From Triparma columacea (lineage: Eukaryota; Sar; Bolidophyceae; Parmales; Triparmaceae): 64,000 nucleotides of DNA. The stretch spans positions 28,584 to 92,583 of the forward strand of contig BRYA01001450.1 in assembly GCA_030267965.1 (NCBI GenBank). Reading direction: 5' to 3'. Below the pieces are notes generated by a model that did no database searches, had not been told where the DNA came from, and saw only the letters and a list, made by a program, of their open reading frames with translations. The stretch's first letter is position 1, and every line of letters begins with the position of its first letter. Below, in pieces: positions 1-11,435 of this stretch. The position numbers and the translations under genes are program-made.

Positions 1-54
1 AATGGTATACTTACTTTGGCTTTTTGAAGTGAAGTAGGCTCATCATATTCTCAC

Positions 55-1304
55 CTGTTCCTCGAGGTCCTCCGTGAGCTTCTGAGTGCGCTGGTACAGG
101 GTGTCGTAGTCGCGTAGGTACTTCTCCATGGTTGCGCGAGCCTCAGTGAGTTGCTTCTCGAGCTGACCAACCTGGGTCTTGGCAACGAGGACCTCCTGGC
201 CAACAGCCTCCCCCTCTGCGGCCTTCTTGTCGAGCTTCGTGCGAAGGTCCCTCAGCTCCTTGTCCATGCGCTCGCGGCGGCGCTGCTCGCGGGAGATCTC
301 GGCATTACGGGCGTTTATGGTCTCCGTCTGGGCCTCGATCTTTTCGTTCTGCTGCGTTTGCGAAACCTCAAGCTCCTCCTTCTGCTTGTGCAACTCGCGA
401 AGCTGGGTCTCAAGGACCTTGACGGCCGCGCCCTGCTCCTCGGTCTGGCGCTGCAGCTCGTCTCTAACCCTCAAAAGCTCCTTGACCATGTTCTCCTGTC
501 CCACAGACAGTCCTGCTCCCTTCTCGACCAGCTTGGAGAGGTTGTTAATCTCATCCTTGAGCTGGGTGATTGTGTCCTTGGCGCGGAGCTCCTTCTCGTG
601 TGAAACGTCGACCATCGCCCACGCCTTCTCAATCTCCTTTCTGAGAGATGCGATCGTCGTGTCATCCTTCTGCGCCAGCTGCAAAGCGTACTGAACCTTG
701 GCAGCATTGTTCACAATCTCAGTGTTGAGCTCACGGCACTTCTTCACCAGCCTCTTCTCCTGGTCATGTGACTTTTTAAGTGCCCTGTGCAGCTTTTCGT
801 ACTCCTCGCGGAACTTGGAAAGAGACTCGTCTCCAACGAGCTCGGAGAGCACCTCCTGGAAGTCCCTTTCAAGGGCCTGTGAGGGGGGGGGAGTGGGAAT
901 GAGGGAGGGAGGGTTAGAAGGAACGGGGGGGGGGAGGGGGGGCGTGGGGGGGGTTTTTAGGACGGGGCGGGGAGGGGGGGGGCAGGTGGAAGGGGGAAGA
1001 CAATCAAAAGTCAACCGGAGGGTCCCAACTAACGGGGAGGTTGGGGGGGGAGGACTTGGTTTTTCAGCCACCACCAAGGCTACCCGAGAGATATCTCCTC
1101 AGTAACGGACAGTAATGTGAAAGATCTGGCGTAGAGTGACAACGTAAATCCCATCCAACACAACCTTCTCCCAAATCCACCTCAAAACCTTCCAAGCTTG
1201 GCCTCGAGGAGTTGAAAGCTAGGTTCAAATCTACTCACCTCAAAGGCTGAAGTGCTAAACTCGGCTTCAATTTCGCCCAGTCCATCCTTCTCAACGTCCG
1301 CCAT
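55..1304 (-). CDS. CFAP58: Cilia- and flagella-associated protein 58 (5' part, runs off left edge)
   Basis: Two exons are visible: 1239..1304 (22 codons, starts MADVEKDG) and 55..876 (274 codons). They join in phase 0 across an intron at 877..1238 that is rich in G/C homopolymers. The second exon ends at a GTGAGA donor, so the rest of the gene lies left of base 55. The product is almost entirely coiled coil. It contains blocks typical of CFAP58/CCDC147, such as FQEVLSELVGDESLSKFR, KCRELNTEIV and TTIASLRKEIEKAW. CFAP58 is an axonemal and basal-body coiled-coil protein needed for flagellar assembly, so the organism should make a motile flagellum at some stage. The family is about 870 residues; roughly a third is seen here. 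The gene is divergent from the secreted protein gene at 1621. Confidence 0.88.
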
Positions 1305-1620
1305 ATCTAAAATTACTTCGTAAATGCAAAGACAGTTTAAAAAACCAGGTGTACTCTGAGGGCTGTTGTAAAGGTCCTGAATCGTTTTCTTCCGAAACTG
1401 GCACTCAACTTTCTGCTTTTTGTGCCAAAATTAGAATCTTTTTCAGATACGTGCAATGCCGTCAAAATTAGGTCTCAAGTTCAAAAAGTATCTCCGGACC
1501 GGATTCCCAGGCCCGCTTCGGCGCCTAAGTTGCGACTTGGCCCTCAATGTTGATCAGGAAATTTTGGCACTTGACACAAGAACAGGACAGGCATTCGCTG
1601 AAAATCAATTATTTTTTAGC
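1305..1620. promoter_or_regulatory. Divergent intergenic region between CFAP58 and FecB-like gene
   Basis: About 316 bases separate the two divergent start codons and must hold both promoters and 5' UTRs. An in-frame ATG at 1456 would extend the right-hand protein by 55 residues. It would bury the signal peptide that begins at 1621, so it was not used. No TATA box or other named motif is convincing. Confidence 0.4.
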
Positions 1621-3422
1621 ATGAAGCTCTTCTCTCTATTTTTCGTAGTACTGGGTGCCAGTGCCAACTTGACGGATAAAACGCAATGTCCCACTACGTG
1701 TGTTGAAGATGGTTCGGTCGATTACTTCCCAGAAAAGGTAATTGTTTAGTTTCTCTGCGATCGATGTCGAAGAGGGAGTAATTAAAGTTGCTATTTTCTC
1801 ACATTTATCCCATTCCAGGTCGAATTTGAGTATTCTAAGTGTTTGAGAGTTGAGTATTACGACACTTACAAGGTGTCTTACTTGGACTGTGGACCAGGTG
1901 AGTGTAAAAGGGGTGGATTAGAACATTTCCAAGGCGACCAAGTGAGGTGCAGTGGGTTTTTGGTGATGATTCCCAGGACTTAGTCTCACCCCCGAGTTAT
2001 TTGTGCCCATGTACGCAGGTGATATTCCAGAAACTGTACTGTACGTCCAGTGCGGGTGCTCCGTCCCCAGTTCCATCACTGCAAACACGACCATCACAGT
2101 GCCTGCTGGAAACTACGGGATTCAGTCCACGTCCAATATTGCCTACCTCCACTACTTGGGAATGCTTGGGCAAATGAAGTTGGAGATTGAGTTCTCTAGT
2201 GATTGGTACCCTTACACTTTCACCGACACCTGCCATAAGGATAACGTTGACAGGTGAGAAAAATGGGATGACATTAGGAGCGCTTTGTATTCTGTATAGC
2301 CTCAACCTTTTCGTCGAGATCTAACTCGAGAACAAAATTCTATCACGGTTCGGTTGGCTTCGCTGATTGTGCTCGTCGCAGCGGCGTGACGACGCAGCGC
2401 AATCAGGACCCTCAAACTGACGACGGTGGCCTCGACACTTCAGGAGATAACGTCGAATTTGTCTTCCACGAGGGATACTACGCCAAGGGCAACTTGACCA
2501 AGCCCATTACTGTCACTGAGTACCTTGAGACAGACCTACTCGCACAGATCGAATGGATCAAGTTCTTCGCCTTACCCTTCAACCTGGAGTTTGAGGCCGA
2601 CGAGGTTTTCGATGAAATCAAGGGGACAATGGACTGCATCGGCGCAAACACCGCGACATTCAAGGACCTCTACGACACTGAGTACAAGACCTTGACTGTG
2701 ATGACGGCTGCTTACCAGCCGTGGAGTTCAGGTTGGGTCGTGTCTGCAAGCTGCGATGTGTCAAAAGACATTTACTGCGATGTGTTTGAGGATCTTGGGG
2801 TTACCAAGATAGGGAAGGATTATGGATTTACTGTCCTGAACAATACAGGTGAGAGTGGATAGGTGAAGACTCGACAAGTTGCATATATGTAAGCGTTCTA
2901 GCCTCTAAACTTGTCACTTCAAACTCATCGCGGCACTCGATAATCGCAGAATTTGAAGAGTTTGGAGCCAAAATCGACGTTTGGATCTACACGGATGATT
3001 TCGATCCCGAGGCAATGGTCAAGACTTATCCCTTCCTCCAAAACTTTGACTCTGTGAAAGAGAAGCGCGTCTATGACGTTGCAAAAAGGACCATGCCTGA
3101 CTGGTACACGAGCAGGACAATGGAATCAGACGCCCTTTACGAGGATTTTGCCAAGGTTAGTCATGGGAAGGGTTTCGCTTTCCTCGACGGGCAGGGAACC
3201 GAGCATGATTATGTGTTTCTAAGAGATGTCTTCACCGAGAAGAGCATTGATCCTTTGGCTACGCCATGCCCTGGGGCCAAAAAAGTATCCCTTGCCGAAC
3301 AATGCATCGTTTTCTCAGAGATCGAATTAGCGGGTGGGGCCCAGAAGCATTCGCGCAGCGTTCTCTTCTTCGTCACCTTTGGGGCTGTCGTAATTTCGAC
3401 GTTGAGCGCCTTGTTGGCTTGA
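1621..3422 (+). CDS. Secreted/membrane-anchored FecB-like (iron-siderophore) substrate-binding protein
   Basis: Five exons, 1621..1737, 1819..1897, 2019..2253, 2382..2848 and 2950..3422, join in frame to give 456 residues. The start at 1621 gives a clear signal peptide (MKLFSLFFVVLGASA). The body resembles the periplasmic substrate-binding proteins of iron-siderophore ABC transporters. Recognisable blocks are VEYYDTYKV, VLYVQCG, the TSNIAYLHYLGMLG region, EWIKFFALPFN, and DVWIYT followed by RVYDVAKRTMPDWYTSR. A hydrophobic tail (VLFFVTFGAVVISTLSALLA) ends the protein and suggests a GPI anchor or a single membrane span at the cell surface. Diatom FBP1 is a eukaryotic protein of this general type that binds ferric siderophores. 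The ligand here is inferred, not shown. Several N-glycosylation sequons (for example NLT, NTT) fit secretion. Confidence 0.72.
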
Positions 3423-3631
3423 TCTTAGTTTGATTTTCATGTGACACGCGGCTAGGTCCGTGATTGAGAGGGAGAGCAGGGAAATGGGAAAAAGGGAAAG
3501 AAAATAATTCAGTTTCGAATCAGTAGGAAAAGCAGGAAGAAAAGGAGGGGGGGATGACTTTTGTGGTCGTATTTGGTTTCGTCGCCAAGTGTGCGCTCAA
3601 AAAATAAGTCAGTAACAGTATTTAGGTAAAC

Positions 3632-5221
3632 TCAACTTTCTCTATCCTTCTCGACCTCTAACCGACCTCGGATCTCGTTTAATCTCTGACAGCATTCTCG
3701 AACCCTTTCCATGATCTCGCCCTTCTCCTCCTCCCTAATGCTATTTCCCCACTTCTGACTGAATTTGTCTGGGTGCCAACGCATGGTGTGAACCCTAAGA
3801 GCGGCTTTCTTGGATTCAAAGTCTGCGTGCTCGCTCACACCGACCAGCTTCCAGCTCTCATTTCCTCCCGGCCCACCCAAGCCCAATCTTGGTAGCCATG
3901 GTATGTCCTTCTCCGTAATGCAGTTGTTACCCTTACTTCTGACGAAGCCCTCCCAGGACATGTTGTAGTCCCTCAACAGCAGGTCGTCCATTCGAGCCGT
4001 ATGCCTTTCGGCTTCGGCCCTCTCCTTGAACTTTCTCATCTCCTCTTCAACGAAGGCGCTATAATCGTGATTATTTTCCTTCTTCTTATTCGCAGTGTCA
4101 CCTTTCTCCTTCTCCTTCTTCTTCTTCTTCTCCTTCCCCTTCTGCCAAAATTTCCCTTTGTCTCCTCCCCCCCCGTCCAGGCCGAGAGCCTTCCTGTTCG
4201 CTTCAAGCCTGCTCCTCCTTTCCCTCTCCATCCTCTCCGCCCTGCTTTCAAATACTCTGCTCCTGGCTGCTTTTTCCCTCCCCTCGTTCTCGGTTGCTGA
4301 TGATCCAGAGGCAGGGGGGACGTCGGGATGCGAAGACCCTTCGTCGTCGCTCTCAACACTTCCCGTGCTTCTTGGCTTCTTTGCTGGTAATGGCTGGTTG
4401 ACGTGGCCCGTGACTTTCTTTTTCTTCCGTATTTCCTGAAAATCGCCAAACATGTCAGCCTCAAACAAGTCTCCGAGGACGTAGCTAATGTCCGCCATGC
4501 TTGGGTGCTTCGAGTTGTGATGTTTTGAGTGTCTATTAGGACCCTTGGAGTTGCACCATTCAGGGCGGAGAGGAATGCTGCTGTTGTTCTTTTCAGCCTT
4601 GGGAGAATCAGGTGTTCTACCGACGTATCGTGAAGGGATCGAAGAGTGTCTTCTTGCCGTCTTCTTCATTGGATTGTTTGCGAGGTTGTGGTTGATTCTA
4701 TTTTTATGTATGGGGCTACCAGTTCTATTGGTAGAGCTCGTCGTCCTTGGCCTCGGCCTTGATTTCGATTCGATCTTTTCTCTCTCTCTTTCTCTCTCTT
4801 TCTCCTTCTCCTTCTCCTTCTCCTTCTCCTTCTCCTTGCGCCTCCTCTCCCTATCCTCTCTTCTCTTCTCCTTCATCTCCTCCTCCTCTCTCCTCCGCTT
4901 AGCTTCCTCTACTATCCTCTTTCTTCTCCGAACCTCGTTGTCGTTGGTCTCGTTTATTCCGTATTTCCTCGTCCGACCTTCCCTCCCTTTTGCTTTCTTG
5001 CCCTCGGCACCCCCCCCTACTGAACCCTTTTCCATTCCCCCGCCGTTTACGATCTTCTGTAGCCGCATCAGATCGGTAATAGCGTTCCGCTTTATCTCCT
5101 TCCGTTCTTTTCTCTGCTTTCTGTACTTCGCCGCTATGTCAGGGTCATCATAAAGGCCATCTTCTGACTCTGATGAAGACGAGCACCCAAGATTCAAATC
5201 CGACACGAACAGGCGGCTCAT
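3632..5221 (-). CDS. NFKBIL1: NFKBIL1-like protein with C-terminal J-like domain
   Basis: Single exon of 529 residues. The last ~90 residues match the conserved C-terminal region of NF-kappa-B inhibitor-like 1: an HTMRWHPDKFSQKW block, then MERVRECCQRLNEIRG. This region looks like a J-domain remnant carrying HPD followed by K. The ankyrin repeats of the animal protein are not seen. Instead the N-terminal two thirds is charged, low-complexity sequence, with a long KE/RE repeat encoded by (CTCCTT)n around 4770..4840 and acidic/Ser stretches. NFKBIL1 relatives are nuclear and have been linked to mRNA processing; that role is inferred here. The start at 5221 is the first ATG of the frame. Divergent from DNAAF1, with 270 bases between. 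Confidence 0.62.
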   Translation of the reverse strand: MSRLFVSDLNLGCSSSSESEDGLYDDPDIAAKYRKQRKERKEIKRNAITDLMRLQKIVNGGGMEKGSVGGGAEGKKAKGREGRTRKYGINETNDNEVRRRKRIVEEAKRRREEEEMKEKRREDRERRRKEKEKEKEKEKEKEREREREKIESKSRPRPRTTSSTNRTGSPIHKNRINHNLANNPMKKTARRHSSIPSRYVGRTPDSPKAEKNNSSIPLRPEWCNSKGPNRHSKHHNSKHPSMADISYVLGDLFEADMFGDFQEIRKKKKVTGHVNQPLPAKKPRSTGSVESDDEGSSHPDVPPASGSSATENEGREKAARSRVFESRAERMERERRSRLEANRKALGLDGGGGDKGKFWQKGKEKKKKKEKEKGDTANKKKENNHDYSAFVEEEMRKFKERAEAERHTARMDDLLLRDYNMSWEGFVRSKGNNCITEKDIPWLPRLGLGGPGGNESWKLVGVSEHADFESKKAALRVHTMRWHPDKFSQKWGNSIREEEKGEIMERVRECCQRLNEIRGRLEVEKDRES

Positions 5222-5491
5222 TGTTACTGAAAGGGCCGATTTTAACTACGATTCCCTGTCGAGGAATTCTCTACGGCGCTAGCTCGTTATTTAAAAAGCC
5301 AATTCCTAACGAATACCAAACGAATTTCCAGACAGATCAGACCCAATTATTTCAATTTGTTAAAGGTCAGTTCCCAGTCCTGTTGAAGTTAGAGTCGCTA
5401 ATCTCGGCTTCGTCAACCCCCGGTACTAACACGCGCAGAAGTCCTACCTGCCTAGTGAAATTTTGACGCTCAACCCCTAAATTTAATCACC
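5222..5491. promoter_or_regulatory. Shared divergent promoter region, NFKBIL1-like / DNAAF1
   Basis: The 270 bases between two divergent start codons contain no coding signal and must drive both genes. The stretch is more AT-rich than the flanking exons. No specific factor site could be assigned. Confidence 0.4.
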
Positions 5492-7052
5492 ATGTCTGAG
5501 ATGAGTCCGGAAGCGCTAAAGGCTATAATCAAGAAGGATAAGCAGTATATGACGCCAGAACTCAACGATAAGCTGTACCTTCACTACAAGGGCTTCAGGA
5601 AGATTGAAAATTTGGAGCCTTACACGGGGCTCAAGGTGCTCTGGTTGGAAGGAAATGTGAGTAGCTCCGATATTTAACTTTGCTTTGGCTTGGCCTGTCG
5701 ATTCTGACCGCCCCCGCCGCTGCCCATCTTTCGTGTCTCAGGGCCTCGATAAAATTGAGGGGCTTGGCGCTCAGAACAAAATGAGGACTCTCTATCTCCA
5801 GGAGAACATAATCAACAAGCTCGAGAACCTCGAGTCCATGGTTGACCTTGACACTCTCAACGTCTCGAAGAACTTCGTCGGCAAGATTGAAAACCTGAGC
5901 CACATGACAAAACTTTCTACGCTGATCATTTCCAATAACAACCTCAAGGACGCCGCCAGCATTGCGCATGCTGCAACTCTCCCGAACCTTCACGCCCTCG
6001 ACATTCAGTCCAACAAAATAGACGATGATCCCGAGGCCGTTCTCTCTATCCTTGAATCGTGCCCTGAGCTTCGTGTCGTTTACTTGAAAGGGAACGACGT
6101 CGTGAAGAAGATCAAACACTACAGGAAGACTATCATCTCACGGTGTAAGAGTTTGAGGTACCTTGACGACAGGCCAGTCTTCGACGACGAGAGGCGCCGG
6201 TGTGATGCGTGGGGCAAAGTCATGAAGGAGACCGACGGTGATGTGGACAAAGCCAACGCGGCCGAGAGGGAGGAGATTGCCAACATCAGGAGGGAGAAGA
6301 AGGAGCGCGAGGAGAGGGCTTTCCTTCAGTTCGAAGAGATGGTCAAGGAAGGACAGAAGATTAAGAAGGCGAGGGAGGAAGAGGAGAGGAAAGCAAACGG
6401 TGGAAAATTGCCCGAGAAGGAAATCATTTCGACCGATCACAAAACTTTCGGGTTAGACGGCTCCAAGATTGATGAGAAGAAGGTCTCCGCCGACGTAGGT
6501 GTCGGATCGCACATTGCCAAAATCGACAGAGAGAAGGGAAATTCTAATAAGAACCCCTTCAGCGGAGAGAAGATCCTCGATGTCAAGGAGAGTAAGGTGG
6601 TCACCGACGCGAGGAACCAGAGGTGGAACGAGGGCGACAGGGTGCTTAGCAAGAATGTCCCACTTTCGGACCTCCCACCCCCTCCACCGCCTTCAAGCAA
6701 CAACGAGGAGATATGGGGGGCTGACGAGCTTACCGAGGAGGCCGCGAAAGAGAAGGAGATCGAGGAGTACTACACCAAGACAGCCGGGGACTCCGCCAAC
6801 TTTGAGAAAGGAGAGAGGGTTGACGGAAACGCCGCGCAGGCTATGGACTCTGGGATGGCAGCAGAACTTGCCGGGCTGGAGGAGAAGGCAGCAAAGCTGA
6901 GGATGGAAGCCGCGCAGGACGCGGAGGAGAGGAGGAAGCTGGAGGAACTCCCTCCTGCCCCCAAGAGTGTTGCCACCAAGACTCAGGCAACAGGCGTTGG
7001 TGGAAAGTGGCCGGCAAAGAAGAAGTCTAGCGACTTTGACGAACTCGACTAA
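5492..7052 (+). CDS. DNAAF1: Dynein axonemal assembly factor 1 (LRRC50/ODA7)
   Basis: Exons 5492..5656 and 5742..7052 join in phase 0 to give 491 residues. The N-terminus carries the diagnostic DNAAF1 opening ([30 protein letters not shown]). About six SDS22-type leucine-rich repeats follow, to about residue 170, then the LRR cap with [21 protein letters not shown]. The C-terminal half is a charged coiled coil with low-complexity tails. DNAAF1 works in the cytoplasm to pre-assemble outer and inner dynein arms before transport into the cilium. With CFAP58 about 4 kb away it supports a motile stage. The 85-base intron has a GTGAGT donor. Confidence 0.93.
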
Positions 7053-7154
7053 ACTGGCTAAGTAAAAAGGGGGGAGGGGTCAGGTGGAGAGGGAAGCGTT
7101 CGAAAACACACACTCAGCGTTTCAAAAAACAATTTGCCTTCGTCTTGTTTTGGG

Positions 7155-10100
7155 TTACTTCGTTTCTATACTGTCGACTGTGAGCCCTTTCAATCCCCTC
7201 CTTCTGTGGATGTTTGTGTACGTGGAGGGTGGTGATCCTAGGACTATTTCCCCGGTTTCACCGTCAGTCTTTCGACTAGGAGAATTCTTTGGCGACACAC
7301 CAGGGCTGGCGAGGGGAGAAATACCCCCAATGCTTCGCCTCTTCTGCAAAATTGCGCGTGCCCCTTCGCTGAGCTGGTATATGGAGTCCCCTCCTGTTGC
7401 TTTTGCTTTCGGGGTCCGCCCAGGGCTCTTCATAGAGCAGTCTTCGTGGTTCCTCCTCTCATTTATTTTTGCCTTCACGCGCGTAGGAGTTCTCCTCGTC
7501 TTGTTGATGTCCTCGGAGAAACTGATCCTCCTACTACTTTCGTGCTGCAGGCTTCTGAAGTACTCGTCGCTTCTGTCCCTTGTCCTGTAAGGACTCCTGG
7601 CTTTTTGTCCGTAGTCTGAAATCTTGTCGGGAACCCTCAAGCTGCTACTTGCCATGTGCTTCCTTCTCGACCCAAAAAAACTGGTCTCGCTGCCCTCAGA
7701 CACGGCGCTTATGCCGCTCACCATCGATAAATTGCCTAAACTGCCCGTGCTCTGGTGACGAGAGTACCGCGGGGTGATCTTCAGAGCAGGTGCAGGGGAT
7801 GCCATAGGTGTGTTTCCCATGGGTGTGTTACCCATTGGGGTTGCGCTCGTTCCCTCCTTTGGTGTGCCATATTGCGTGCCATCAGAGGAGGCTAAGAGCC
7901 GGGAAGAGGGAGTTGTAGCATAAATATTTGACACGGGGGGAGAATGCTCCTTTGCCAGTGAGGTTAAGTGTTCTGGCCGGAGTGGAGAGGCAGCGACCGG
8001 TTGATCGACGGGTTCCTTCTTGGCAGGGCTTGAAGGTTCGCGGTCCGTTACGCTGGGAGTAGCGGGGGATGGAGGCTTGAAAGTTATAGACCTCCTCCCA
8101 CCTCCCTGCTGAGGCTGCTGGTTTCCCAATGTTGCAAGGCTGGATGTAATCGTGGTCATTTGTTCCTCCAAAGCCTCAAAACGGCTGGAGAACGACGTCA
8201 GAGCATTTGTGACTGCTGATTTGTAGGCTTCGACTACTGCGACCTGCTTTGAGCTTCTTGGTAATGAGGTGGAAGAGGATGGGGCGCGCGACAGATCGAC
8301 GTGAGACGAGGTGCTGCCTTGAATATCAATCTTCCTCGATGGGGAATCAGGGGCGCATATGCTCCCCCTTCGTTCTTGTCTTTCGTGCAAAGCGTTGACG
8401 CCAAGCTCCATGTTGGAGAGCACCTCTGATATGCTCGAGGAGGGAGGGGGGAGGTTGAGGTTGAGAAAGGTTGTATGGCTAGGGAATGAAGATTCGTGGA
8501 CAGTAGAAGGGGAAGGAGGGGAAGGAAGAGGAGGTTCGTATGCTGTCACTGAAGAGAGCCTCCTCATTGCTAACCCTTCCTCGTCTCCGTCGGATGCAGC
8601 TGTCACGCTGCTAATGCGGCGGGAGAAAGTGGAAACGTGGCCTGACATGGACTCTAGCACATCTGAGAGGTTCTGAACTGGTGCTTCTGGCACAAAGAGC
8701 TCTTCAGTCGCAAGTGGTGGTGGTAGATCAGTTGCCTGGCTGAGACTAGAGCCGTTCGAGAGCATTGCCAACTCTTTCTCAATTCTTGAAACTTCGCGGT
8801 CGACCAATGACACAGAGGAGGTTTCTATGGGAAGCGGTGTCTCCTCCTGCGGTTTGGCTTGCTCCTGCTGAAATTTGGCCTCCTTCTGCCCCTGCTCCTG
8901 CTCCTGCTCCTGCTCCTCTTTGTCTCGATCGACTTCTCCTCTGACAAAGGGTGCCCCTGCTTCGTCTGCGTAAGCTATCTTCTGAATTGCCTTAGCTAAT
9001 CCTCCAGAGAAGTCCATTATGCTCCCTCGTGGAATCGTCGGTGACCCCAGCTGCACCATTACATTTTGTACCCCAGCATTTGTCTTCTTGGCCCCACTGA
9101 CAGGTGCAGCATGGTGGTCGACATCCTCAATTTCCACCTTGGACGGGCTAGATATCCTAGCTGGGGTGGGCTGGAGGGTCGACTCTATGACGTTGAGCTG
9201 CTCCAGCACCTGCCCCGCGGCAGAAGCTACTTTTATCCCGTCGACAGAAAGCATAGAAACATCCACCGAAGAATCTGATGCGGCTCTTTTGAGCTGGTTC
9301 TCAAGCTTGTCGCTCAGATTCTTCGCCTGTTGGGCAAGTTCGCTCATTTGCAATTTCATGGCGTCGAGTTGAGACTGGTCCAAGGTCACCGTTGATGTTG
9401 AGGGCTGAAGGAGAGAAACGTTGTAATCACGCGAATCTGGGCCGTCTCCCACCGATGCTGGCAGCGACCCCATCGACGAGTCAGGCGATGAATCTGATGA
9501 GGAAACTGAAGAGGAATCAGTTGACGAATCAGTTGACGAATCAGACGACGCATCAGAGGAGGCGAGTTCTTCCATATCATCTGGGACTCCGAAGTGGGCT
9601 CGCAATTTGAGATCATTCTTCATTATGTCCCTCATGACTTCGATGTTCCTCCACCTATCCATCCATTCCGACGATCTAACGTTCGTGGCACGCCTCTCCG
9701 AGTGGTTGCGATTCTTCTGCGCGTAACTCACGGCTGCGACGTTCGCGGCCAAGGGCAGCAAATACTGATGAACCATGAAGAAGAGAGAGCAGCCCTTCTC
9801 GTGGTAGTGCGACTTGCAATTTTTTATGGTGTGGACATCCGAAAAGCGCTTAACACCGAGAGTGGCTATGGCATCATAAAAGCGTTCGTACCTCAGTCTC
9901 TTCTCTTTGTTCACCAACTCGCTCTGAAAGACCAAATTGATCTTGGGAATCTTGAAGTCGTCGCAAAGAATTCCAGCGTCGGTCATCATGTGAATAAATT
10001 GAAATCGGTTGAGACAAGCAGACGGGCCGACGTTGAGTCTATCTGCGACCTGGCAGTAGTGGGTGAAGACCATCCTGAGCTCTGTCTCTACTCCTGTCCA

Positions 10101-10861
10101 CCAGGCGGGGAAGAGGTCCGTGAGCTCGTCGACGCCCTCGGTGTCGAAAGTCATTTGAGCAATAGCTTCAGCGTCTTTAATTTGGTTCTGAGTTTTAGAT
10201 AGTTGGATTATTGAGGGAAATTTGTGGTTGGGTTGGGGGGGGTTGTGGGTAAGAAGGTGCGTTGATGGCCCCCTTTCGTTGTCCGAATCTATAATCACCA
10301 GCTCACCTCAACCACCTTGCCCATCAAAGCTTCTCCGTTCCCCTTGAAAATACGAGAATCTTGGTCCATCCAGAACAAAAGTAGCCTCCCCTTGTCTATC
10401 ACCCTGGGAAATCTCTTCTCCCATTTGCCTCCCGTAAATATCTTCATTGAGGCGGCAGATAACATAACTAGAAAGTCCCCGAATCCGCAGTACTTCTCGT
10501 GCGTTCCGTGTGACATATGCTCTCCAATGCGCATCGTTGTCTTGACCACCTCCCCATCTAGCATCTTCGTCCCCTTTCTTCCAGCCCTGAAAATCTCCAC
10601 GACTTCCACCCTCGACGCAAGCTCGGGGATCACGTTGAAGTCCTTCATAAATTTCACGAAGGACTTTTCCTCCAACTTCCCATAGAGCCCCAGGGGCTCC
10701 AGCATGCGATCAAACGAAGCATAGTCATTGAAGAACTTCTCAAGGGCTGCATGGTGCTTGCGAAAAACAGGTGCCATGCCTTCGTAATTGTGCTGCTGCT
10801 TCGGAGTTAAGGTTGTGACCGGATACAGGTGCGTGTGATTGTGGTGGTGAGGGTGGTGCAT
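7155..10861 (-). CDS. Large disordered protein with two N-terminal EF-hand-like (p25-alpha-like) domains
   Basis: Exons 10307..10861 and 7155..10187 join in phase 0 (GTGAGC donor, ACTCAG acceptor) to give about 1195 residues. Two similar helical segments lie at the N-terminus. One is at about residues 28-155 (FRKHHAALEKFFNDYASFDR ... FGDFLVMLSAASMKIF). The other is at about 195-290 (WWTGVETELRMVFTHYCQV ... RYERFYDAIATLGVKRF). They resemble the EF-hand-like p25-alpha/TPPP fold found in several flagellar and microtubule-associated proteins, but the match is by eye. The rest is Ser/Pro-rich and disordered, with an SSDSSTDS acidic-serine run (bases ~9470..9560), an EQEQEQ run and a short repeat of PMGNTPM. 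A cytoskeletal role is only a guess. Confidence 0.45.
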
Positions 10862-11435
10862 AGTTTTAGAGGAGGGGGTAGGAGGATGGTCGGTATGCTC
10901 ATCTGCAGGGGGGAGAGGAAGGAGAGTGAAGGTTAGGAATGTTGAAGTTCCGGTTCAGATGTAATAAGAAGCGTGGTTACGTCGAACTAGATATCCTGAT
11001 TTCTCTTCAAAGCCCCTCTCATGGTCTCTTGGGTTTTCGTACCGATATAGTTGATGTACTTTCTGGCATTGGGAGACAGTCTCGTCTCGATCGCTCGAGA
11101 CGGTATGTTTTCTTTGTGAGCAATATCGGCGGGGATGTGTAAGTGCTGCGGTCTTTTGGTCATCTTGCACTTTTTGGGGTTTGGAAAGGGTGCTTAATAA
11201 CAAACCGTCAAAAGGTCAAGAACCAACCAAGAACCTTTGAAGAAAAATGATGTGTACTTTTTCTTTCTTGGGACATTTTGTGCGTGAAAAATATCGACAG
11301 ACGTGTTGTGTTGCGGCCATTTTTCTATGCACTGTCGCTTTATGTTTAGAGGGGGCAAGACCTCGGTAGGAGAGCTTTATGATTCTGGAGAAATGTGAAG
11401 TACAATTTTGACATTAAAAACCACGTTATCCTCCC
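10862..11435. other. Intergenic region, nothing recognised
   Basis: About 570 bases lie between the start of the p25-like gene and the 3' end of the tandem-PH gene, both on the minus strand. It should hold the promoter of the former and the 3' UTR of the latter. Short open frames on both strands lack homology and biased composition. Confidence 0.5.

Noticed and set aside
1456..1620. Upstream in-frame start for the FecB-like protein
   Set aside because: It would place 55 residues before the signal peptide. The ATG at 1621 gives a standard secretory N-terminus.
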